Shown piece by piece: positions 6,826-14,057 of a DNA stretch of 20,200 nt. A model generated the notes under the pieces. It ran no database searches. It was not told the DNA's origin and saw only the letters and a list, made by a program, of their open reading frames with translations. Position 1 is the stretch's first letter. The number at the start of each line of letters is the position of its first letter. The position numbers and the translations under genes are program-made. The stretch comes from Candidatus Bathyarchaeota archaeon (lineage in GTDB: Archaea > Thermoproteota > Bathyarchaeia > TCS64), in NCBI GenBank assembly GCA_030602935.1, contig JAUVYU010000002.1, positions 1 to 20,200 on the forward strand. The letters are read 5' to 3'.

Positions 6826-8373
6826 TCACCTGTCGATTATGTACCTCTCGGACCCCGGGGTCGTCGACTCGGAGATCTTCATCATGATCATCTTCTCGCC
6901 TATTCGGTTCCCGACGAGGATGGGCTCCATACGCTTAACCAGATCCTCAACCTGACCCAGCTTGCGCAGGCTGTCGGTGTAGACGCTGAAGAGAACGTCA
7001 CCCTCCTTCACCTCGTCCCCCAGCTTCACACCCAACTCTATACCCGCGCATTTGGTGTTGGGGGCGCCCGCGACCCGAGCTAACTGGGCTATTGACCTGT
7101 TCTTGAACAATAGAATCCGCCCGTCCTTCGCCGCCCGCACGTCCAGCCTCTCACCGCCGACGACGAGGTCCTCGGGCTTGACATCCGGGTCTCCCCCCTG
7201 GGCCCCTATTATCTCCCTCATCTTCGCCTCCGCCTTGCCTGAGGTGAGCATCTCCATGGCCCTGGCCTGGCCGTTCTTCTCGCCCACCATCTCCAAGAGT
7301 ATGCCGGCTATGCTGGTGGCCTTGTCCACTACGTCCGGTGGCCCGGAGCCCGCCAGGGTCTTGAGGGCCTCCCTCGCCTCTAGGCTGGGGCCTATGCAGT
7401 AGCCTATGGGCTGCTCCCCCTCGGTGACGGCGCACCGTATCTCTATCCCCAGGCGGTTCCCGAGCTCGATGAAGTTGATGGCCAGCTGCTGGGCCTCCTC
7501 CATGGTCTTAATCTTGGCCTCCCGCCCCGTGGGGATGTCCACGACGACGTGGGTGGAGCCCATGGCCTTCTTCTTGCTCATGATGGAGGGGAGGAGGAGT
7601 GGGTCGATGGAGAGGGGATACTCCACCTGGATGAACAGGTCGTCCGCCGGTGCCAGGTCCAGGGCTCCACCCCAGACGATGCAGGCGCCGATGTCGTTGA
7701 CGACCTCGATGATCTCCTCCAGCCTCAGGTTCACGGGGCAGATGGCCTCCATCCTGTCGGCGGTGCCCGCCGGGGAGGTGATGGCCCTAGAGGAGCTCTT
7801 GGGGATCGTGAACCCGGCGGCAGCGATTATAGGGACCACGATCAGGGTGGTCTTGTCGCCGGGCACCCCTCCTATGCTGTGCTTGTCGCAGATGGGGGTC
7901 CTGCCGAAGTCGATGGTCTTCCCCCATTTTATCATGGACCTCGAGAGGGCCTCGATCTCCTCCATGCTGGTGCCGTGGATCTGGAGGGCCGTGACGAAGG
8001 ACGAGAGCTCTATGCTGCTCAGGTGCCTCTGGACGACGTCCTCGACTATGGCGTCGATGTGCTTGGGCATCAGCTTCTCCCCCATGATCTTCGACCTGAT
8101 GTGAATGAGGGACTCGGGCCTCTCGGCGGGCTCCACGTCGATGGGGTCGCCATCGTCCACGCCCAGGTACTCGCCGATCTCCTTGTACATCCCGAGCACT
8201 CCCCGTGGGAACACCTCGGAGGTGTTGAGGATAGCGACGACTTCGGTCCCGTTGGAGTCCAGCATCAACCTGTCGTTGGAGATGACCCCCAGTGTCCTAG
8301 CGTCGTCTACAGACATCACGACGATGTACTTCCCACCGGCCTCCAGGTCGAGGAGCCTTACACTGTACTGCAT
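6826..8373 (-). CDS. deoA: AMP phosphorylase (archaeal DeoA/thymidine phosphorylase family)
   Basis: Catalyses phosphorolysis of AMP (also CMP and UMP in characterised archaea) to the free base and ribose-1,5-bisphosphate, the first step of the RuBisCO-linked AMP pathway. From ATG 8373 it has 515 residues, close to the ~500 usual for the family. An N-terminal barrel-like domain (1-85) precedes the phosphorylase core. The core shows KTIDFGRTPICDKHSIGGVPGDK (152-174) and SSRAITSPAGTADRME (194-209), the phosphate and nucleoside-binding signature. The C-terminal domain is complete. The open frame continues upstream antisense to the RuBisCO gene, but that part has no family similarity. A TATA-like box at 8395-8405 lies ~27 bases before this ATG, favouring a leaderless start. 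The RuBisCO gene is divergent, 90 bases away. Confidence 0.95.
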   Translation of the reverse strand: MQYSVRLLDLEAGGKYIVVMSVDDARTLGVISNDRLMLDSNGTEVVAILNTSEVFPRGVLGMYKEIGEYLGVDDGDPIDVEPAERPESLIHIRSKIMGEKLMPKHIDAIVEDVVQRHLSSIELSSFVTALQIHGTSMEEIEALSRSMIKWGKTIDFGRTPICDKHSIGGVPGDKTTLIVVPIIAAAGFTIPKSSSRAITSPAGTADRMEAICPVNLRLEEIIEVVNDIGACIVWGGALDLAPADDLFIQVEYPLSIDPLLLPSIMSKKKAMGSTHVVVDIPTGREAKIKTMEEAQQLAINFIELGNRLGIEIRCAVTEGEQPIGYCIGPSLEAREALKTLAGSGPPDVVDKATSIAGILLEMVGEKNGQARAMEMLTSGKAEAKMREIIGAQGGDPDVKPEDLVVGGERLDVRAAKDGRILLFKNRSIAQLARVAGAPNTKCAGIELGVKLGDEVKEGDVLFSVYTDSLRKLGQVEDLVKRMEPILVGNRIGEKMIMMKISESTTPGSERYIIDR

Positions 8374-8392
8374 ATCAATACCCCACACTACG

Positions 8393-8428
8393 CCTATACT
8401 TATATCTACACGGAAAATTAAATTACTA
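8393..8428. promoter_or_regulatory. divergent promoter region of AMP phosphorylase and RuBisCO
   Basis: In the 90-base divergent spacer, a TATACTTATAT stretch (8395-8405) is centred ~27 bases before the AMP phosphorylase ATG. A separate AAAATTAAATTA stretch (about 8415-8426) lies ~44 bases before the RuBisCO ATG. The two boxes are about 20 bases apart, so binding at one could affect the other and coordinate the two enzymes. Confidence 0.5.
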
Positions 8429-8463
8429 ACGGATCCAGAATACATCATACAGGGGTTACCCGT

Positions 8464-9684
8464 ATGAGATATGTCGATTTCATCGATCTGGACTACCGGC
8501 CCAAAGCCTCTGACCTCGTCTGCGACTTCCACGTGGAGCCTAAGGGGGTCTCCATGGATGAGGCCATGGGGGGCGTCGCCGCAGAGAGTTCCATAGGCAC
8601 CTGGACGGAGCTGACCACCGTCAAGCCCTACCTCGAAAGGCTCCACGCCACGGTCTACGATATCGCAGGGAACGACTGCAGGATAGCGTATCCCATCGAG
8701 CTGTTTGAGCCGGGGAACATGGCCAACATCCTGAGCAGCGTGGCCGGGAACGTCTTCGGCCTCGAGGCCCTGGCTAACCTGAGGCTCAACGACATCGAGT
8801 TCCCAGAGGAGATCGTGCGGAGCTTCGAGGGGCCCAGATACGGGATCGACGGGATCAGGAAGCTCCTGAGGCTGGAGGGGAGGCCCCTCGTCGGCACCAT
8901 CATCAAGCCAAAGCTGGGGCTGAGGACCGAGGACCACGCCAAGGTGGCCTACGACGCCTGGTCCGGGGGCTGCGACATCATCAAGGACGACGAGAACCTG
9001 AGCAGCCAGGCGTTCAACCCCTTCGAGGCGAGGCTGGTCAGCACCCTGGAGATGAGGGACCGGGCCGAGGAGGAGACCGGGGAGAGGAAGGTCTATATGG
9101 TGAACGTCACCGCGGAGACCGAGGAGATGCTGAGGCGGGCCGAGATGGTGCAGGACCAGGATGGCCGCTACATGATGGTGGACATCCTCACAGTCGGCTG
9201 GTCGGCCCTCCAGACCCTCAGGGACAGGGGGCTCGACCTGGTCATCCACGCCCACAGGGCGGGCCACGCCGCGTTCACCCGCTCGGCCGTCCACGGCATC
9301 AACATGAGGGTGATAGCCAAGGTCGCCCGTATCCTCGGCGTGGACCAGCTCCATGTGGGGACGGCGGTGGGGAAGATGGCGGAGACCAGGGACGAGGTCC
9401 ATGAGAACATCAAGGCCCTGAAGGAGCCCATGCACGGCCTGAGGAAAGTCCTCCCCGTGGCGTCGGGGGGCCTCCACCCGGGCCACGTCCCGGACCTCAT
9501 CGAGATCTTCGGCACGGACTTCGTCATCCAGGCGGGAGGCGGCATCCACGGTCACCCAGACGGATCTGTGGCGGGCGCCATGGCCTTGAGGCAGGCCGTG
9601 GACGCGAGGCTTGGAGGTCATTCACTTAAGGAGTACGCGGAGGATCACAGGGAGCTTGCCCGGGCCCTGGAGACCTGGTCCTAG
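8464..9684 (+). CDS. rbcL: ribulose-1,5-bisphosphate carboxylase, form III (archaeal)
   Basis: Fixes CO2 onto ribulose-1,5-bisphosphate to give two 3-phosphoglycerates. At 406 residues it is shorter than plant-type large subunits, as form III is. All active-site elements are readable (spinach numbers in brackets): Glu49 in GTWTELTT [E60], Asn96 in AGNVFG [N123], Lys148 and Lys150 in GTIIKPKLGL [K175, K177], carbamylated Lys174 with Asp176/Glu177 in IIKDDEN [K201, D203, E204], His264/Arg265 [H294, R295], His297 [H327], loop-6 Lys304 in GTAVGKM [K334], SGG at 334-336 [S379] and GGG at 358-360 [G403-404]. No small-subunit or phosphoribulokinase gene is present. With flanking AMP phosphorylase and R15P isomerase this is nucleotide-salvage RuBisCO, not evidently a Calvin cycle. 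Confidence 0.97.
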   Translation: MRYVDFIDLDYRPKASDLVCDFHVEPKGVSMDEAMGGVAAESSIGTWTELTTVKPYLERLHATVYDIAGNDCRIAYPIELFEPGNMANILSSVAGNVFGLEALANLRLNDIEFPEEIVRSFEGPRYGIDGIRKLLRLEGRPLVGTIIKPKLGLRTEDHAKVAYDAWSGGCDIIKDDENLSSQAFNPFEARLVSTLEMRDRAEEETGERKVYMVNVTAETEEMLRRAEMVQDQDGRYMMVDILTVGWSALQTLRDRGLDLVIHAHRAGHAAFTRSAVHGINMRVIAKVARILGVDQLHVGTAVGKMAETRDEVHENIKALKEPMHGLRKVLPVASGGLHPGHVPDLIEIFGTDFVIQAGGGIHGHPDGSVAGAMALRQAVDARLGGHSLKEYAEDHRELARALETWS

Positions 9685-10610
9685 GCCCCTAGGCTCTCGA
9701 TGATCCAGGGGTACCTTCTTCTCACGGCCTCTAGGATCGAGTGGGGTGAGATGACGCCCTCCTCGCAGACGATGCCGTGGATGTACTCCCGACGGGTCAC
9801 GTCGAAGGCGGGGTTCCTGATCTTCAGGCCCTCCGGGGCTTCGGGCCAGATCTCGTCGGGGCTCCTCTCCTCGATGACCTCGTACTCCCCGTGGATGGTC
9901 TGGGGATCGAACTTGAGAAGGGTTGAGACGACGTAGAGGGGGACCCGGGCCTCGTCGGCTGCGAGGGCGAGCTGGCTTGTGCCGATCTTGTTGATGACGT
10001 TCCCCTCGGAGGTGATGGCGTCGGCCCCGACCAGGACGAGGTCGGCCTCCTTGAGGAAGTTCCTCATGGCGGAGTCGACTATCATCGTCGTGTCGATGCC
10101 AGCCTCCAGCATCTCCCCGGCGGTTATCCTGCCCTGGTACTTGGGGCGGGTCTCGGTGCAGATGACCCTGAAGTCCACGCCCTTCCGCTTCGCCTCCACG
10201 AAGACCTTGGAGACTGCGGACGAGTGGCAGTGGGTGAGCACAACTGTGTCAGAGTTTATCCTCCTCGTCCCAACCTTGACCAGGGCGTCCGTGGCGGCCC
10301 TGAAGTCCTCCAGGAAGCCCTCCGAGACGCCGTGCACCAGCTCCCTGAGCTCCTCCTTGTCCCGCCACTCCCCGGTCCTGAGCCTCCACTCGACGTACCT
10401 TATGGCGTTCCTCATGAAGGGCTCGGTCTCCCTGGAGGCGAATAGGATCTCCTTGGCCTCCTCTATCTTGGAGAGGATGGAGTCCCGGTCCACCTCATCG
10501 GAGAGCTGTATCTGCTCGGACAGGGCGTTCACCGCTGCGATGGCGACGTTGGTGGCGCCCTGGATCTCAAGCGCCCTTATCCTGCGGGCTGTCTCAATGA
10601 CGACGTCCAT
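9681..10610 (-). CDS. ribose-1,5-bisphosphate isomerase (eIF2B-like family)
   Basis: Isomerises ribose-1,5-bisphosphate to ribulose-1,5-bisphosphate, linking AMP phosphorylase to RuBisCO. The 309-residue protein matches the ~320 of characterised archaeal enzymes. It begins with the family's helical segment ETARRIRALEIQGATNVAIAA. The catalytic pair is visible: Cys128 in THCHSSA and Asp197 in LVGADAIT. ETRPKYQGRITA (153-164), NKIGT (207-211) and NPAFDVTRREYI (266-277) are further signatures separating it from MtnA and eIF2B. ATG 10610 is chosen because GGATGAGGT lies ~10 bases before it and the family begins here. Longer versions reaching 10943 add low-complexity, non-homologous sequence. Its stop and the RuBisCO stop share the palindrome CTAG at 9681-9684. 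Confidence 0.94.
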   Translation of the reverse strand: MDVVIETARRIRALEIQGATNVAIAAVNALSEQIQLSDEVDRDSILSKIEEAKEILFASRETEPFMRNAIRYVEWRLRTGEWRDKEELRELVHGVSEGFLEDFRAATDALVKVGTRRINSDTVVLTHCHSSAVSKVFVEAKRKGVDFRVICTETRPKYQGRITAGEMLEAGIDTTMIVDSAMRNFLKEADLVLVGADAITSEGNVINKIGTSQLALAADEARVPLYVVSTLLKFDPQTIHGEYEVIEERSPDEIWPEAPEGLKIRNPAFDVTRREYIHGIVCEEGVISPHSILEAVRRRYPWIIESLGA

Positions 10611-10750
10611 GGGGATGTCTACCTCATCCAATTGTCTGTTAACGTAGTGTAAAAATGATGGTGTGTGTCGGAGGGAACAATTCGGTGGACTGTGGGCTCG
10701 GTACCCGGCATCCTTTTCATCGATGAGCGCCCCTTGGATCCCCGATATAT

Positions 10751-10873
10751 TTGGAACCCTGGCAGTGGGAGCTCGCAAAATGGGCAATGTCCATAGGATA
10801 CACGGCCTTCCTGGTCCTCCTAGGATGGAGGTTCGGGAGCGACGAGGAGACGGCCCCCTCGGAGTGGCAATGA
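10751..10873 (+). CDS. candidate small membrane protein (28-40 residues)
   Basis: A short plus-strand frame ends at TGA 10871-10873. From ATG 10787 it encodes 28 residues, and from TTG 10751 it encodes 40. It reads WQWELAKWAMS, then a hydrophobic core GYTAFLVLLGW, then a positive Arg, and ends in an acidic hydrophilic tail (GSDEETAPSEWQ). The Trp-bounded hydrophobic helix with a polar tail is what single-pass mini-proteins look like. A TATATTT at ~10746-10752 lies ~38 bases before the ATG, and a T6 terminator follows 30 bases after the stop. No family is recognised, and chance occurrence cannot be excluded at this length. If the ATG is used, the TATATTT is promoter rather than coding. Confidence 0.3.
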   Translation: MEPWQWELAKWAMSIGYTAFLVLLGWRFGSDEETAPSEWQ

Positions 10874-10979
10874 GACAGAAATAAAGTAAAAAAAAGGAGT
10901 TGTTTTTTCGGCTTATCCCTGATGCCGAGGTAGTATGCGACATTGGGAGGGGATCTACGTCTTTATCTTTCCGGGTACG

Positions 10980-10987
10980 GCGCGCGC
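10980..10987. repeat. alternating (GC)4 tract
   Basis: GCGCGCGC lies directly beyond the T8 terminator of the minus-strand PK-C-domain gene. Confidence 0.7.
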
Positions 10988-10989
10988 AG

Positions 10990-10997
10990 AAAAAAAA
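10990..10997 (-). terminator. oligo-T terminator of the PK-C-domain gene
   Basis: An A8 run on the plus strand reads as T8 on the minus strand about 28 bases after the stop codon at 11025. Oligo-T runs are the intrinsic termination signal in archaea. Confidence 0.55.
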
Positions 10998-11024
10998 GTA
11001 TAGAAAATGAGGTATTGATTTCTC

Positions 11025-11639
11025 TCAGCTGCTCTGGGCAGCCCTTCTCTTCGCCATATACTCCTCGTCAGCCTTCTTCCTCGAAAGGGGCATCGCGATG
11101 TACTGGAGGGGCCTGATGGCGAGGACGTTGGACGTCTCGTCGGCGGTGAAGACCACAGCCGTGTCGGCGCCCATGTGGGAGCCCGCGACGGAGATGACCC
11201 TCTCACCCGGCTCCAGGAGGCCCGCGTCGGCGGCCTTGGCCACTATCTCCACGTTGACCTTCACCTTCATCGAGATGAGGGTCGACGTGATGTAGCTGAG
11301 ATGGGAGTGGCCGAGCTTCTGGCGCATCCTGATGGAGTTGGTGAGGACGTCCGAGCCGAGGTAGACGACGCCCCCGAGCTCCTCTATCGCCTCCTTGTTC
11401 TCCGGGAGGAACTGGTTCTTCCCGGGGACGGGGAACCCTGTCTGGTGGCCCACGACGATGAGCTTCACCCCCGAGGCATGGAACTTCTCAGCCGCTTTGA
11501 CGCCGGTCTCCCCGGTGTTGCTGGCGACGACTATCTTCTCGATGCCTAGGTCCTTCGCTGCCTTGAGGGAGAGATCGAGGGTCAAGTCCGTGTGCTCAGC
11601 CCCGCCCTCCTCGAAGTAAACTATCTCGCTCTTGATCAT
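11025..11639 (-). CDS. pyruvate kinase C-terminal-domain (PK_C) stand-alone protein
   Basis: About 204 residues forming one pyruvate-kinase alpha/beta (C-terminal) domain without the catalytic barrel. Signatures are IVYFEEGGAEHTDLTLDLSLKAA at the start, IEKIVVASNTGETGVKA, LIVVGHQTGFPVPG (the family's H-x-G-F-x-x-P-G segment), a KVKVNVEIVAKAADAGLLEPGERVISVAGS helix-strand, and MGADTAVVF. Such orphan domains are widespread in archaea; their role is uncharacterised, with ligand binding likely by analogy with the allosteric domain of pyruvate kinase. ATG 11639 is preferred over ATG 11651: the TATA-like TTTAAAATTTAA at 11663-11674 is centred ~29 bases before 11639, which would put the transcript start downstream of 11651. 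A T8 terminator follows. Confidence 0.82.
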   Translation of the reverse strand: MIKSEIVYFEEGGAEHTDLTLDLSLKAAKDLGIEKIVVASNTGETGVKAAEKFHASGVKLIVVGHQTGFPVPGKNQFLPENKEAIEELGGVVYLGSDVLTNSIRMRQKLGHSHLSYITSTLISMKVKVNVEIVAKAADAGLLEPGERVISVAGSHMGADTAVVFTADETSNVLAIRPLQYIAMPLSRKKADEEYMAKRRAAQSS

Positions 11640-11662
11640 GGAATCACCCATGGATAGGGCCG

Positions 11663-11674
11663 TTTAAAATTTAA
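11663..11674 (-). promoter_or_regulatory. TATA box of the PK_C gene
   Basis: TTTAAAATTTAA is centred ~29 bases before ATG 11639, consistent with a nearly leaderless transcript. Confidence 0.5.
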
Positions 11675-11702
11675 GGGTTGAGCAGGGAGGAAGAAGGAAA
11701 GT

Positions 11703-11927
11703 TCAGAACCTGAGGGTGCGCTGCTTCCAGTACCGCGGCTCTCTCCGCTTAGCCTTGATCACTATCAGGGGCTTGCTGTTCAAACCGTTCAGGAACTTCC
11801 GGTCGTAGACGACCTCGAGGCTGAAGCCCCGGTCATCAAGAAGCTTGAGAACAAGGTTGTCCCTCGCCCAAGCTGGCACACCGGGCGAGTAGCTGTCCTG
11901 GACCCCTCTCTGGCTCTTGTGGCTCAC
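11703..11927 (-). CDS. small basic hypothetical protein
   Basis: A 74-residue protein rich in Lys/Arg. The N-terminal third is MSHKSQRGVQDSYSPGVPAW. The core has LVLKLLDDRGFSLEVVYDRKF with alternating hydrophobic residues (a likely helix then strand), then PLIVIKAKRR. It ends in an Arg/Trp-rich tail, RYWKQRTLRF. I do not recognise the family; a compact alpha/beta nucleic-acid binder is possible from the charge alone. The GTG at 11927 is the only usual start after an upstream in-frame TAG. A TTTAGTAT box (11950-11957) is centred ~26-27 bases before the GTG, which suggests leaderless transcription and supports a real gene. It lies upstream of the PK_C gene on the same strand. Confidence 0.55.
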   Translation of the reverse strand: MSHKSQRGVQDSYSPGVPAWARDNLVLKLLDDRGFSLEVVYDRKFLNGLNSKPLIVIKAKRREPRYWKQRTLRF

Positions 11928-12070
11928 GTATCTTCTGAGAGTTTCAACGATACTAAAGAGGGCGTGTGTAGAACGGGGCTACCGACAACCGGCCTGAACC
12001 TTTTTTCATCAGGGCTCCTGGGGAGCCAGTAACCCTTTTTAATGGTCGCCCTTCCATAGATTCTTCGCGT

Positions 12071-12142
12071 GGCCGCTGTGGTGTAGTGGCAGCATACGGG
12101 ATTGTGGATCCCTTGGTCGGGGTTCGATTCCCCGCAGCGGCC
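12071..12142 (+). tRNA. tRNA-His (GTG)
   Basis: A cloverleaf is readable: acceptor GCCGCTG (12072-12078) pairs with CAGCGGC (12135-12141). The anticodon loop is TTGTGGA with anticodon GTG, and the T arm is CGGGG-TTCGATT-CCCCG. A G precedes the acceptor at 12071 and the discriminator at 12142 is C, so the G-1:C73 identity pair of tRNA-His is encoded. No intron is present and CCA is not encoded. A CTTTTTAAT stretch ~30 bases upstream is a likely TATA box. Confidence 0.95.
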
Positions 12143-12326
12143 CTCCCACTACAAGTGCTCGGGTCTTTTCCCCTCGGGGTTGTGGCAAGAGGGGCAATCA
12201 TTCATTGAGACAGTCATTCGTATCCCTGGGCCGTCGTGGATGTCGCACCTCTTGAGATCGCAGTCTACCCGTATCCCATGGCTTCCTCACCAGGATATAT
12301 CATGCCTGGGAGAGAACCCGCCCATC

Positions 12327-13715
12327 CTACGAAGGCGCCGCCTGTCCTGAAGGCGCGTCGTAGTCAGGTATGAGGGTCTCAAGATCTCGGATAGACCTGA
12401 TGGAGTACCCCGCCAGGCTCGTGATGGACCCGAAGACCCCCATCACCACGAAGAGGACCGCTATGCCGGCTCCCGGGCCCGTGCCCACCAGCCAGCCGAA
12501 GACGGGGACGAGGCTCCCCCCCGACATCATGGCCGGCTCGAAGATCCAGTCCGCTAGGGGGCCCGTTATGGCCATGGAGATGGGGGAGGCTACCCTGGCT
12601 ATCAGGGACCTCGTCGCGAAGACCCGTCCCTGCATCGCTGGGGGCACCTTGGACTGCCAGATGGCCTGGCTGGAGCCATTGAGGATGGGGAGGAAGGCCA
12701 TGACCAGGAAGGCAGTCGGGGCCCACAGGGTCATGTTCCTCCCGATCCCGAAGAAGCAGGTGAGGAGGCTGACGATCGCCATGCCCAGGATGACCCCGTT
12801 GATCTTCTTCTTTGGACCCCCCCAGGCGCTCATGATGACTCCCCCCACGATCCCGCCAACTCCGAAGGCCGACTGGACCGCCCCCAGGATGAGGGTGTCG
12901 TCCCCCGTCCTCGCCAGGATCATGGGGGCGAAGAGGGTGAAGCTGAAGCTCAGGATGAAGTTCAGGAGCAGGAAGACGGTGAGGAGGCCCAGGAGCCCCG
13001 GCCTCTTGAAGATGTACTTGAACCCGAAGACCGAGTCCTCCCAGATGCTTCCCCTCTCGGCCTTAGCGGTCTCCTCCAGATGGGGCTGGGGGATGTATGT
13101 CATGAGCAGCGCCCCGATGGCCACGATGAATGTGAGGATGTCGATGGCCATGATGCACTCGATCCCTATGACGTTGAGGAGGATACCCGCGGAGATGGGG
13201 GCGACGATCCCAGATGCCGCCTCCGCCAGGGCGATCATGCCGCTGGCCCTCCCGTACTGCTCCTTGGAGAGCATAGTGGAGACGGTGACCGAGTCGGCGG
13301 GGAACTGGAACGCCCCGAAGGCGCCGGAGAACGCGCTGATGACGTAGAGATGCCAGACCTGGAGGTTGCCTCCCGAGTAGAGCACGAGGAAGGCGATCGT
13401 GGCGATGCCGGCGGCCAGGTCGCTCAGGATCATGACGTGCTTCCTGTCGTACCTGTCCACGATGGCACCGGCCAGGGGGCTCGTCAGGATCTGGGGGACG
13501 GCTGTGAAGAAGCCCACGAGGGCGAGGGTGGTCGCGATGCCTGTGGTCTGCCAGGCCCAGATGGTGATGGCGAACTGGGTCATTCCGGTGCCCAGGAGGG
13601 AGACGAGCTGGCCCGCCCAGATGATGGTGAAGCCCCTCATGCCTGTGGGGCGCCTCGTCTCATCGGACTGTGCAGGAGGGGCTGCTCCGCTGTCATCGGC
13701 TCCTTGGGCGCCCAT
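12327..13715 (-). CDS. MFS transporter, MFS_3 / macrolide-efflux-like
   Basis: A 462-residue integral membrane protein with about twelve hydrophobic segments, of the major facilitator branch that includes EntS-like and MefA-like exporters. Motif A in the loop after helix 2 is GAIVDRYDRKHVM (83-95), with the conserved Asp and Arg/Lys residues. A FPADSVTVSTMLSKEQYGRASG segment follows helix 4, typical of this branch, and a second half repeats the pattern (GGPKKK). Proton-driven drug or metabolite efflux is the family expectation; the substrate is unknown. The first ~25 residues are polar and Pro/Ala-rich. ATG 13715 is used, and ATG at codon 26 is possible. TTAAAAAG at ~13759-13766 is the likely promoter box. 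It stands between two tRNA genes. Confidence 0.9.
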   Translation of the reverse strand: MGAQGADDSGAAPPAQSDETRRPTGMRGFTIIWAGQLVSLLGTGMTQFAITIWAWQTTGIATTLALVGFFTAVPQILTSPLAGAIVDRYDRKHVMILSDLAAGIATIAFLVLYSGGNLQVWHLYVISAFSGAFGAFQFPADSVTVSTMLSKEQYGRASGMIALAEAASGIVAPISAGILLNVIGIECIMAIDILTFIVAIGALLMTYIPQPHLEETAKAERGSIWEDSVFGFKYIFKRPGLLGLLTVFLLLNFILSFSFTLFAPMILARTGDDTLILGAVQSAFGVGGIVGGVIMSAWGGPKKKINGVILGMAIVSLLTCFFGIGRNMTLWAPTAFLVMAFLPILNGSSQAIWQSKVPPAMQGRVFATRSLIARVASPISMAITGPLADWIFEPAMMSGGSLVPVFGWLVGTGPGAGIAVLFVVMGVFGSITSLAGYSIRSIRDLETLIPDYDAPSGQAAPS

Positions 13716-13846
13716 GTCATAACCGGCTCCGTTCGATGATTCACCTGTCGAATCGCTCGTTAAAAAGGTCTCCCGTAGTCACTGCGGCGAAGGTTGAAAG
13801 GCTTAGAGGCAAACTTAAAAACGGGGTGGGGGTGTAAGGTTTCTGG

Positions 13847-13931
13847 GCGGAGGTCGCCAAGCTAGGTCAAAGGCGTAGGATTGAGGTTCCTATCTCTTAG
13901 GAGTTCGTGGGTTCGAATCCCACTCTCCGCA
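13847..13931 (+). tRNA. tRNA-Leu (GAG)
   Basis: A class II tRNA with a long variable arm. Acceptor GCGGAGG (13847-13853) pairs with TCTCCGC ending at 13930, with one G:T. The anticodon stem is TAGGA/TCCTA with loop TTGAGGT, anticodon GAG. The variable arm is about 14 bases, and the T arm is GTGGG-TTCGAAT-CCCAC. The discriminator is A (13931), and CCA follows in the DNA at 13932-13934. No intron is seen. An ACTTAAAAAC stretch ~30 bases upstream is the probable TATA box. Confidence 0.95.
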
Positions 13932-14057
13932 CCATAATTCTCGGGTTTTGAAGGGTTCTAGCGGGTCTAGGGGATTCCATCGTAGGTTGGAACTGGTTCT
14001 GGTTATTCTTGCTGGGTTCACTGACCCGTTGAATTGGGATTACTCTATCTAGGTCAC

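Larger units (their letters stand above)
10611..11024. other. 414-base spacer with promoter, poly-A/T terminators and a candidate tiny gene
   Basis: This is the longest stretch here without an established gene. For the minus strand it holds the R15P isomerase leader and a possible box at 10648-10656. There are two A8 runs (10888-10895 and 10990-10997) that read as T8 terminators for minus-strand transcripts; the second lies ~28 bases after the PK-C gene stop. A T6 run (10903-10908) would end plus-strand transcription. A (GC)4 tract is at 10980-10987. A candidate membrane micro-ORF lies at 10751-10873. Confidence 0.6.

Noticed and set aside
7406..8421. Plus-strand ORFs of 232 and 290 residues opposite AMP phosphorylase
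   Set aside because: Antisense shadows of a gene with strong family signatures.
8374..9621. Long minus-strand open frame extending AMP phosphorylase across the RuBisCO gene (931 residues)
   Set aside because: It is the antisense of RuBisCO: Asp/Gly/His/Pro-rich shadow composition with no family similarity. Family alignment and the promoter box support ATG 8373.
10611..10943. N-terminal extension of R15P isomerase to 10943
   Set aside because: The added ~110 residues are unlike the family. The usual N-terminus and a Shine-Dalgarno-like GAGGT support ATG 10610.
12102..12350. Plus-strand 82-residue ORF starting inside tRNA-His
   Set aside because: It starts in the tRNA and has no protein-like features.
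12370..13347. Plus-strand 325-residue ORF opposite the MFS transporter
   Set aside because: It has the Met/Pro/Arg-rich composition of an antisense shadow; the opposite strand has clear MFS motifs.
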